A DNA stretch of 64,000 nt from Planctomycetota bacterium (GTDB taxonomy: Bacteria; Planctomycetota; UBA1135; UBA2386): the NCBI GenBank assembly GCA_020638735.1, contig JACKHZ010000012.1:372001-436000 (forward strand), written 5' to 3'. Positions 18,180-25,686 of the stretch are shown here, piece by piece. The stretch's first letter is position 1; each line of letters opens with the position of its first letter. The notes under the pieces were generated by a model. The model had not been told where the DNA came from and ran no database searches. It saw nothing but the letters and a program-made list of their open reading frames with translations. A program made the translations under genes and the position numbers.

Positions 18180-18848
18180 ATGCACCCGAGGAAGCAGCGC
18201 CTGTCGTTCGTCGTCCTGTCCCTGCTGACCGCCTGCGCCAGCGGCAGCGGTCGCCAGCACGACCCCGCCAAGGTGGACGACCTGATCACGACGGTCGAGC
18301 AGGTGCACGTCGAGGCCGAGCGGGCGCGGGACGCGATCGCCGCGTCGTTCGAGCGGCTCAACGCGCTGGCCGCCGGCCGCTTCGGCACGGATCCGGCAGC
18401 GGTCGTCTACGCCCGCTTCGTGCAGTCTATCGACGCCGCCGAGCAGCAGGCGCTGCGGTTCCGCGAGCACGTCGCGCCGATGCTCGAGGCCTCGGAGCCG
18501 GTCTTCACCAGCTGGCGCGAGGACATCGCCACGATCAGCAGCGAGCGGTTGCGGCAGCGCAGCGAGCTGCGCTACGCCGTCGCCAAGGAACGCTACGACG
18601 CGGTGGCGACGTCGGCGGTGCAGGCGCGCGACCGCTTCGACGGCTACGTCGCCGCGTTGCGCGACCACGCCACGTTCCTCGCCCACGACCTCAACCCGTC
18701 GTCGATCGACGAGATCCAGGAGGAGGTCAAGCTGGTGGCGCAGACCGCGCAGCAGCTCGACCGCGAGCTCGAGGCGACGATGGCGGCGGCGCACGCCTAC
18801 GTCGACGGCTCGTCGTTGCCGGTCGCCGCGCCGCTCAAGGGCAACTGA
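18180..18848 (+). CDS. DUF2959-like coiled-coil lipoprotein
   Basis: A 222-residue lipoprotein: the signal peptide ends in the lipobox LTAC. The rest is almost entirely helical with long amphipathic segments. The C-terminal stretch ALRDHATFLAHDLNPSSI followed by an acidic helix resembles the conserved end of DUF2959 proteins, whose function is unknown. It is placed 39 bp before the ferredoxin/flavin oxidoreductase gene on the same strand, so it could belong to the electron-conduit operon, but the link is positional only. The 196 bp before it (17984-18179) hold no gene I can support. Confidence 0.7.
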   Translation: MHPRKQRLSFVVLSLLTACASGSGRQHDPAKVDDLITTVEQVHVEAERARDAIAASFERLNALAAGRFGTDPAAVVYARFVQSIDAAEQQALRFREHVAPMLEASEPVFTSWREDIATISSERLRQRSELRYAVAKERYDAVATSAVQARDRFDGYVAALRDHATFLAHDLNPSSIDEIQEEVKLVAQTAQQLDRELEATMAAAHAYVDGSSLPVAAPLKGN

Positions 18849-18887
18849 ACCCGCACCGTCGCCGGCACCCCGGCGCGCGCACGTCCC

Positions 18888-21131
18888 ATGTCCCCGATCC
18901 TGCTCGCGCTGCTGTTGGCCGCGCTGTCGCTCGCGTTCGCCGCAGCGTGGCAGCGCCACGCCGAGCGCCGGCGGCAGCGGGAGGCGCTGCGCGAGCGCGC
19001 CGAACTGGCCGCGGCGGCGCGCGCCGCCGCGCCGCTGCAGGTGCCGGTCGTCGACCTCGATCGTTGTCTCGGCTGCGGCACGTGCGTGCGCGAATGCCCT
19101 GAGAACGGCGTGCTGGCGCTGGTGCACGGGCAGGCCGCGGTGGTCAACGCCGCCGGCTGCGTCGGGCACGCGCGCTGCGTCAGCGAGTGTCCGGTCGGCG
19201 CGGTGTCGCTGAGCCGCGGCGACCTGTCGCGGCGCGAAGACGTGCCGGCGCTCGACGGCGGGCTGCAGGCGGTGGGCACGCCGGGCCTGTTCCTCGTCGG
19301 CGAGGTGACGGCGCGTTCGCTGATCCGCACCGCCACCGGGCACGGCGCGCAGGTCGCCGCTTCGATCGCGCAGCGAACGCGCGAGGGCGCCGGCAGCGAC
19401 CTGCTCGACGCGGTGATCGTCGGCGCCGGCCCGGGCGGGCTCGCCTGCGCGCTCGGTTGTCGGGAGCGCGGCCTCGAGTTCGTGCTGCTCGACCAGGAGC
19501 AGGTCGTCGGCGGCGCGGTCGCGAAGTACCCGCGGCGCAAGCTGGTGCTGACCGACGAGGTGAAGCTGCCGCTGCACGGCCCGCTGGAGAAGCGCGAATT
19601 CGCCAAGGAGGAGCTGGTCGGGCTGTGGCAGGACCTGGCCGATCGCCACGAGCTGCCGTTCCGCGGCGGGGTCGTGTTCGAGCGCGTCGAACGGCACGAC
19701 GACGGGACCTTCACCGTGCACAGCGACGGCGCGCCGCTGCGTGCGCGGAGCGTGGTGCTGGCGATCGGTCGGCGCGGCCGGCCGCGACGCCTCGGCGTGC
19801 CCGGCGAGGAGCTGCCGCACGTGGCGTTCGGCCTGCTCGACGCGGCGGCGCATCGCGGCCGGCGCTGCGTCGTGGTCGGCGGCGGCGACAGCGCGGTCGA
19901 GGCGGCGCTGGCGCTCGCCGAGCAGCCGGACACGACGGTGACGATCGTCTACCGGCAGGAGGCCTTCTTCCGCCTGCGCAGCAAGAACCGCCAGCGGCTC
20001 GACGAGCAGCGCGCGGCAGGTTCGCTCGAGGTGCTGTTGGCGGCGGAGGTCGCTTCGATCACGGCCGATTCGGTCGAGGTCGCGCAGCGGGACGGCGGCG
20101 GCGCGGCGGTGATGCTGCAGCTGCGCTGCGACGACGTGTTCGTGCTGATCGGCGGCGAAGCGCCGTTCGCGCAGCTGCGGGCCAGCGGGGTGTCGTTCGA
20201 CCCGGCGCTGGTCGCCGCGCACGCCGCCGAGCTCGAGGACCCGGCGCACACGCCCGGTGACGACCGCGGCGCGCTGTGGGCGATCGGCGTCAGCTTGCTG
20301 ATGGCGGTCACCGCGCTGGTGTTCGTGCTGTGGCACGGCGACTACTACCTCGCGGCGCCCGCCGAGCGCGCCGCCGAGCCCAAGCACGCGCTGCTGCGCG
20401 CCGATCGCAGCCTCGGCCTGTGGTTCGGGCTCGGCGCGTTCGCCGCGTTGCTGGCCAACCTCGCCTACCTGCTGCGCCGTCAGCAGTGGTGGGGCGTTCG
20501 CTTCGGCCGCCTGTCGTCGTGGATGCACGCGCACGTGGCGACCGGCTTCGTCGCGGTGCTGCTGGTGGCGCTGCACGCCGCGCTGCAGCCGCGCACGACG
20601 CCCGGCGGCTATGCGTCGTGGGGCATGGTCGCGCTGCTGGTGACCGGCGCGGTCGGTCGCTGGTTCTACGCCTGGCTGCCGCGGCTGGCGAACGGCAAGG
20701 AGCGCTCGCTCGACGGGCTGCGCGCCGAGCTCGCCGCGCTGCGCGTCGCCGACGGCGGCGGCGCGTTCGCCGTCGCCGCGCAGCGCGAGGTGCTGGAGCT
20801 GGTCGATCGGCGGCAGTGGCGCAGCAGCTGGCTCGGCCGCGTCGTCACGCTGCTCGGCCTGCAGTGGGACCTGTGGCGCACGCGGCGTCGGCTGCGCGCG
20901 CTCGCCGGCCGGCACGGCGCGTCGGCCGACGACCTCGCGGTCGCGATGCAGCGCGCGAGTGACGCGCACGGCGTCGCGGTGGCGTGCGCCCATCTCGAGG
21001 ACCTGCGTCTGCTGCTCGGCACGTGGCGCTGGCTGCACCGCTGGCTCGCGCTGCTGGTGGTGCTGCTGGTGATCGTGCACGTCGTGGTGGCGATCGCGCG
21101 CGGCGTGTTCGTCGGCGGAGGCGGCCTGTGA
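18888..21131 (+). CDS. Membrane ferredoxin-FAD/NAD(P) oxidoreductase with diheme-b-like membrane domain
   Basis: A 747-residue fusion. Residues 2-20 are a membrane anchor. Residues about 56-105 form two ferredoxin motifs: CLGCGTCVRECP is complete, while the second, CVGHARCVSECP, has His in place of one Cys. Residues about 165-440 are a pyridine-nucleotide-disulfide oxidoreductase-type fold with FAD loop VIVGAGPGGLACAL and NAD(P) loop VVVGGGDSAVEAAL. Residues about 460-747 have five hydrophobic segments, two carrying H-x13-H pairs (His549/His563 and His717/His731), as in cytochrome b diheme bundles. The likely role is moving electrons from NAD(P)H or ferredoxin across the inner membrane. The stop overlaps the GTG of the next cytochrome gene. 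Confidence 0.85.
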   Translation: MSPILLALLLAALSLAFAAAWQRHAERRRQREALRERAELAAAARAAAPLQVPVVDLDRCLGCGTCVRECPENGVLALVHGQAAVVNAAGCVGHARCVSECPVGAVSLSRGDLSRREDVPALDGGLQAVGTPGLFLVGEVTARSLIRTATGHGAQVAASIAQRTREGAGSDLLDAVIVGAGPGGLACALGCRERGLEFVLLDQEQVVGGAVAKYPRRKLVLTDEVKLPLHGPLEKREFAKEELVGLWQDLADRHELPFRGGVVFERVERHDDGTFTVHSDGAPLRARSVVLAIGRRGRPRRLGVPGEELPHVAFGLLDAAAHRGRRCVVVGGGDSAVEAALALAEQPDTTVTIVYRQEAFFRLRSKNRQRLDEQRAAGSLEVLLAAEVASITADSVEVAQRDGGGAAVMLQLRCDDVFVLIGGEAPFAQLRASGVSFDPALVAAHAAELEDPAHTPGDDRGALWAIGVSLLMAVTALVFVLWHGDYYLAAPAERAAEPKHALLRADRSLGLWFGLGAFAALLANLAYLLRRQQWWGVRFGRLSSWMHAHVATGFVAVLLVALHAALQPRTTPGGYASWGMVALLVTGAVGRWFYAWLPRLANGKERSLDGLRAELAALRVADGGGAFAVAAQREVLELVDRRQWRSSWLGRVVTLLGLQWDLWRTRRRLRALAGRHGASADDLAVAMQRASDAHGVAVACAHLEDLRLLLGTWRWLHRWLALLVVLLVIVHVVVAIARGVFVGGGGL

Positions 21132-23200
21132 AGCACGCCCGCCGCAACCTGCTGGTCGCCGTCGCCTCGACGGTGCTGGTCGCCGTGCTGGTCATGGCGA
21201 TCGCCGAGCGGCCTTCGCCCGGCCCCGTGTCGTCGGTGCACGCCGGCCTCGAACGCATCGACGGCGGCGAGTCGTGCGCGGCTTGTCACGGCGGCCTGTT
21301 CGGCGACATGCGCTCGGCCTGCAGCGAGTGTCACGAGGACGTCGCCGCGCAGCTGGAGGCGGGCGACGGCCTGCACGGACGGCTCGACGTGGCGCTGGTG
21401 GGCAACTGCTCGACGTGCCACAGCGAGCACCACGGCGGTGGCTTCCGCCTCGTCAACCGGCTGGCGTTCGCGCAGGCCGGCGTCGCCGATCCCGCGGCGT
21501 TCGACCATCACCTGGTCGGCTACGAGATGGCCGGCAAGCACCTCGAGCTGCAGTGCGTCGAGTGCCACGCGCACGCCGACGACGTGCTGCTGGCGGCCGG
21601 CGACAAGCGCTTCCTCGGCCTCGAGCAGGCCTGCAGTTCGTGTCACGAGGATCCGCACGCGGGGCGCATGCAGCTCGGCTGCGTGACTTGCCACTCGCAG
21701 GACGGCTTCGCCACCCGCGACGTGCACGACCACGACCGCTGGCTGGCGCTCGACGGCCGCCACGGGCAGCTCGGCTGTCGCGACTGCCACGGCGCCGACG
21801 ACGCGCACGCGCTCGAACGGCTGCCGGGCGATCGCGGGGCGGCGCGCGGCTGCGCCGATTGCCACGAAGGGCCGCACTCGGCGCCGTTCCTGGCCAACTC
21901 GACGCCGGTCGGCGAACGGCAGGTCGACAACTGCGCGCGGTGTCACGCGCCGGCGCAGGACGCGTTCGCGGCGGCGACGTCGGTGATGACCCCGGCGCTG
22001 CACGAGGCCACCGGCTTCGCGCTGGCGGCGCCGCACGACGCCGTCGCCTGCGCGAAGTGCCACGACGCGACGCTGCCCTTCACCGAGCGGCACCCGGGAC
22101 GCGACGCCGACGCCTGCGCGGCGTGCCACGCCGACGTGCACGACGGACAGTTCGACGACGGCGCGTTCTCGCGCGGTGAGTTCGGCGCGCGCGGCTGTCT
22201 CGCCTGCCACGATCGCGCCGCGTTCGCGCCGCACGCCTTCGACCGTGAGCACCACGCGCACACCGCGCTGCCGCTCGACGGCCGCCACGCCGAGGCCGAT
22301 TGCAGCGCCTGTCACGCCGATCCGGCCGAAGGTGCCGCGCGGCGCTTCGTCGGCACGCCGACCCGCTGCGAACAGTGCCACGACGACAGCCACCGCGCCG
22401 CGTTCGCCGGCAACGCCGCGCGCCTCGCCGCCGCGCCGCGCGGCGCCTGCGCGGTGTGTCACGGCACGGCCGCGTGGCGCGACGTCGAGCACGCGCGCTT
22501 CGACCACGGCGACTGGACCGGCTTCGTCGTCGACGGCGCGCACGGTCAGATCGACTGCGCCGACTGCCATCCGGCGCTCGACCAGCCGGAGCCGGACGGC
22601 CGCAGCTTCGGGCGCGTGCCGGCGCACCAGGACGGCGCCGCGGTGTGCACCGCGTGCCACGGCGATCCGCATCGGGGCATCTTCGACCGCGACGGTCGCC
22701 CGGCCGAGGTCGACGGCCGCGCGGGCTGCGTGCGCTGCCACGACACGGCGTCGTTCCGCGCGCTGCTGCGCGGCTTCGACCACGGCGCGTTCACCGGGTT
22801 CCAGCTGGCCGGCAAGCACGGCGAGCAGCCTTGCAGCGCCTGCCACGAGCCGCTCGCGGTGGCGGACGCGACGGGGCGCACCTGGGGCGAAGCCAAGGGG
22901 CGCGCGTGCGCCGACTGCCACGCCGATCCGCACCGGCAGCAGTTCGAGCGGCGCGGCGCGACCGACTGCGCGCGCTGCCACAAGAGCACGACGACGTTCG
23001 CGGCGCTGACGTTCCGGCACAACCTGGACTCGCGCTTCCCGATCGAGGAGCAGCACCAGAAGGTCGCCTGCGCGCGCTGTCACCAGCAGGAACACGTCGA
23101 CGGGATCACGTTCGTGCGCTACCGGCCGCTGCCCGTGCAGTGCGTCGATTGCCACGGCCGCGAGGAAGGGGGGGCCACGTCGAGACGGCGGAGGCGATGA
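21128..23200 (+). CDS. Exported 23-heme c-type cytochrome
   Basis: A 690-residue protein with 23 CxxCH motifs counted by eye, about one per 30 residues, the density of a molecular wire. The N-terminus has one hydrophobic segment (LLVAVASTVLVAVLVMAIA), a signal anchor or signal peptide, so the hemes lie in the periplasm. Repeated units of the form 'GxHGxxxCxxCH' and 'CxxCHxDPH' suggest internal duplication. The start GTG at 21128 overlaps the TGA of the upstream oxidoreductase (GTGA) and its own TGA overlaps the ATG of the beta-barrel gene, so the three are translationally linked. The role is inferred as periplasmic electron carrier between the inner-membrane enzyme and the outer membrane. Confidence 0.9.
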   Translation: MKHARRNLLVAVASTVLVAVLVMAIAERPSPGPVSSVHAGLERIDGGESCAACHGGLFGDMRSACSECHEDVAAQLEAGDGLHGRLDVALVGNCSTCHSEHHGGGFRLVNRLAFAQAGVADPAAFDHHLVGYEMAGKHLELQCVECHAHADDVLLAAGDKRFLGLEQACSSCHEDPHAGRMQLGCVTCHSQDGFATRDVHDHDRWLALDGRHGQLGCRDCHGADDAHALERLPGDRGAARGCADCHEGPHSAPFLANSTPVGERQVDNCARCHAPAQDAFAAATSVMTPALHEATGFALAAPHDAVACAKCHDATLPFTERHPGRDADACAACHADVHDGQFDDGAFSRGEFGARGCLACHDRAAFAPHAFDREHHAHTALPLDGRHAEADCSACHADPAEGAARRFVGTPTRCEQCHDDSHRAAFAGNAARLAAAPRGACAVCHGTAAWRDVEHARFDHGDWTGFVVDGAHGQIDCADCHPALDQPEPDGRSFGRVPAHQDGAAVCTACHGDPHRGIFDRDGRPAEVDGRAGCVRCHDTASFRALLRGFDHGAFTGFQLAGKHGEQPCSACHEPLAVADATGRTWGEAKGRACADCHADPHRQQFERRGATDCARCHKSTTTFAALTFRHNLDSRFPIEEQHQKVACARCHQQEHVDGITFVRYRPLPVQCVDCHGREEGGATSRRRRR

Positions 23201-24897
23201 TGGGGGATCATGCAAACTGGATGGCGCGGGCCGTGTTCGGGCTCGCGGTGGCGACGCCGGCGCTGGAGGCGCAGGACGACACCTTCGAGCAGTTGGCGCT
23301 GCGCGTCGTCTCCGCACGGCCGGGCGGGCAGTGCGTCGTCGACCTCGGCGCGCGCAACCAGCTCGCCGTCGACGATCACGTGCTGCTCGAGCCGCGCAAC
23401 GCCGCGGCGCTGAGCGGCCGCGTGGTGCAGGTCGAAGAGCGCACCGCGCTGGTGCAGCTGCTCGATCCGACCGCCGCGCCGCCGATCGGCACGCGCGGCC
23501 ACGCGCTGCTGCCGAAGGCGCGGCTGCGGCCGGCGAAGCCCGCGACGCCGGCGCCGCAGGACGCGCAGCCCGGCGCGCAACCGCCGCCGGCCGACGAGTG
23601 GAAGCCGGGTGATCCGCTGCTCGGCCGGCGCGGCGGCGAGCGGCCGCCGCGGCCGTGGGAGCGCCCGCGCACCGTGCACGGCCGCATCTACACCGCCAGC
23701 AACCTGACGCGCACGCTCGATTCGTTCGACCAGTCGTTCTTCGACGCCGGCGTCGACATGGCGATCGACAACGTCGGCGGCGACGAGAGCCTCGGCAGCG
23801 GCACCGACAGCTGGTCGAGCGGCACGCTGCGCTTCCACGGCGCCTACAACCGCAGCACCGAGTTCAATGGCGTCACCGGCGACGACCTGCGCCTGTTCGA
23901 CCTCAGCTACGAGCACGGCGGCAACCGGTTCGACGCGCTGCACTGGCGGGTCGGTCGCTTCCTGCCGCGCGATCTGCCCGAGCTCGGGCTGCTCGACGGC
24001 GCGCAGGTCGGCTATCGCACCGACGGCGGCGATCGCTTCGGCGTGACGCTGGGCTACCTGCCGCAGCTCGACGACGACATGAACACGTTCGACGACCTGC
24101 AGGTGGCGTTCTACTACCAGTGGAACCAGGACGTCGGCGAACGGGTCAGCTACGCGATCGCCTTCCAACGCACCTGGCACCACGGCCTCGCCGACCGGGA
24201 CGTGTTCGTGCTGAAGGGGCGCTGGCTGCCGCGCAACGAGTGGAACGTGTCGGCGACGGCGTGGGTCGACGTCTACGACAACCGCGACGACCGCAAGGAC
24301 GCGAGCCTCGAGCTGACGCGCGCCAACCTGTTCGCGGTGCGACGCTGGCAGGGCGCCGGCGGGATCGAGGCGTTCTACGACCACGAGAGCTACCCGGACA
24401 CGCGGCGCAGGGTCACGCCGCAGACGCTGCTGCCGGCGACGCTCGCCGACGCGCACGTCGACCGCGTCTCGGCGCGCGGCTGGCTGCAGTCCGGCGGCGG
24501 CGCGCAGTGGTTCTCGCGGTTGACCGGCTGGGCCGACGAGGAACGCGACGGCGGCGCGGTCGAGCTCGGCGTCGACGCTCGCGAGGTGCTCGGGACGGGC
24601 ACGCGCGCGGCGGTGGCGTTCTACGCGATGCAGGCGCTGCACAGCTCGACCACCGGCGCCCGCGTCGAGCTCGGCTCCGGGCTGGCCGGCGGCCGGCTCG
24701 ACGTGCTCTACGAGCTCGGCCTCGTGCACTTCGAGGGCTTCGGCGCGTCGCGCGACGACCTGCTGCAGCACCGCCTCGGCGCGCTGTGGAACGCCGGCCT
24801 GGGCGGCGGCTGGGATGCCAGCCTCTCGGCCGACGCCACGCTCTGGGACCGCGAGCTGTCGTTCGCGGTCGGCATCTACCTGCAACGGGCCTTCTGA
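23197..24897 (+). CDS. Outer-membrane beta-barrel of a porin-cytochrome conduit (MtrB-like role)
   Basis: A 566-residue exported protein. After a short signal sequence (ARAVFGLAVATPALEAQ), residues about 30-110 form a small beta domain, residues about 110-160 a Pro/Arg-rich linker, and residues about 165-566 alternate short hydrophilic turns and amphipathic strands (for example RFGVTLGYLPQL, QVAFYYQWNQ, ISYAIAFQ-type) and end in the aromatic signature IYLQRAF, with Phe last, as expected for BAM-folded barrels. No family name can be assigned from sequence alone. Its place between the 23-heme cytochrome and two multiheme lipoproteins argues that it sheathes a cytochrome through the outer membrane. 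ATG 23197 (or the next codon) has GGAGG just upstream; ATG 23221 is an alternative. Confidence 0.75.
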   Translation: MMGDHANWMARAVFGLAVATPALEAQDDTFEQLALRVVSARPGGQCVVDLGARNQLAVDDHVLLEPRNAAALSGRVVQVEERTALVQLLDPTAAPPIGTRGHALLPKARLRPAKPATPAPQDAQPGAQPPPADEWKPGDPLLGRRGGERPPRPWERPRTVHGRIYTASNLTRTLDSFDQSFFDAGVDMAIDNVGGDESLGSGTDSWSSGTLRFHGAYNRSTEFNGVTGDDLRLFDLSYEHGGNRFDALHWRVGRFLPRDLPELGLLDGAQVGYRTDGGDRFGVTLGYLPQLDDDMNTFDDLQVAFYYQWNQDVGERVSYAIAFQRTWHHGLADRDVFVLKGRWLPRNEWNVSATAWVDVYDNRDDRKDASLELTRANLFAVRRWQGAGGIEAFYDHESYPDTRRRVTPQTLLPATLADAHVDRVSARGWLQSGGGAQWFSRLTGWADEERDGGAVELGVDAREVLGTGTRAAVAFYAMQALHSSTTGARVELGSGLAGGRLDVLYELGLVHFEGFGASRDDLLQHRLGALWNAGLGGGWDASLSADATLWDRELSFAVGIYLQRAF

Positions 24898-24907
24898 AGG
24901 AGCAGCC

Positions 24908-25561
24908 ATGAGACGCGCACTCCGTCCTCCGTTCGTGCTGGCGCTGGCCTTCGCGCTCAGCGTGGTCGCCTGCTCGGTGGCCACGCCGGCGCGCGGCGAC
25001 CTGCACCGCTGGTGGGCCGGCTTCGGCCTGCTCGTGCCGCACGAGTCGTTTCCCGGCGACTGCAACATCTGCCACGTCGGCGCCTCGTGGGGCGAGCTGG
25101 TCCAGGACTTCGCCTTCGACCACGGCGCGCGCACCGGCGTGGCGCTCGAAGGTGCGCACAACGAAGCGTTCTGCCTGCGCTGCCACAACGACCGCGGTCC
25201 GGTGGCGACGTTCCGCGCCCAGGGCTGCGTCGGCTGTCACGAGGACGTGCACTACGGTGAGCTCGGCAACGACTGCAAGCGCTGCCACGACGAACGGCTC
25301 TGGCGCGTGCCCAACCAGCGCACCAACCACCTGCACACGCGCTTCCCGCTGACCGGCGCGCACCTGCAGGTCGCCTGTCACCGATGCCACGCCGGCGCGT
25401 CGGTCACCAACTTCCGTCCGACCGACCCGGACTGCGCGAGCTGCCACCTCGACGCCGCGGTGCGGACCACCAACCCGCCGCACCAGGGCCTCGGCTGGAC
25501 GCAGCTGCGCTGCGACCGCTGTCACCAGCCGACGTCGTGGCGCGCGGCGCAGGTGCGATGA
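24908..25561 (+). CDS. Seven-heme cytochrome c lipoprotein
   Basis: A 217-residue protein with seven CxxCH motifs (CNICH, CLRCH, CVGCH, CKRCH, CHRCH, CASCH, CDRCH). The signal peptide ends in a lipobox-like VVAC, so the protein is probably anchored to a membrane leaflet. The start is ATG 24908 with AAGGAGC 7 nt upstream, 10 bp after the barrel stop, which marks it as part of the same operon. Repeats such as 'FDHGARTGVALEGAHNEAFCLRCH' type units resemble those of the 23-heme protein, pointing to shared ancestry. The role is inferred as an electron carrier in or next to the barrel. Confidence 0.88.
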   Translation: MRRALRPPFVLALAFALSVVACSVATPARGDLHRWWAGFGLLVPHESFPGDCNICHVGASWGELVQDFAFDHGARTGVALEGAHNEAFCLRCHNDRGPVATFRAQGCVGCHEDVHYGELGNDCKRCHDERLWRVPNQRTNHLHTRFPLTGAHLQVACHRCHAGASVTNFRPTDPDCASCHLDAAVRTTNPPHQGLGWTQLRCDRCHQPTSWRAAQVR

Positions 25562-25592
25562 ACGACGCGTCCCGGAGCTGGCGCGGCGGCGT

Positions 25593-25607
25593 GTCCCGGC
25601 GCGGGAC
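25593..25607. repeat. Inverted repeat GTCCCG-GCG-CGGGAC
   Basis: A perfect 6-bp stem with a 3-nt loop lies in the 125-bp gap between the 7-heme and 11-heme cytochrome genes. A related GTCCCG occurs 25 bp upstream. It could be an attenuator, processing site or weak terminator that sets the ratio of the two products; no T-run follows. Confidence 0.35.
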
Positions 25608-25686
25608 GCGGCGCTCAGGTGCGCCTCGTCTCCTGCCGAAGGAACCGACACTCGGAAGTGGCTGCTCTCGAATCGAGGCTCGAACC

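Noticed and set aside
18138..21080. 980-codon open frame on the minus strand opposite the oxidoreductase gene
   Set aside because: Composition (Gln/Arg/His-rich, low complexity) marks it as an antisense shadow; the plus strand has nucleotide-binding and cluster motifs.
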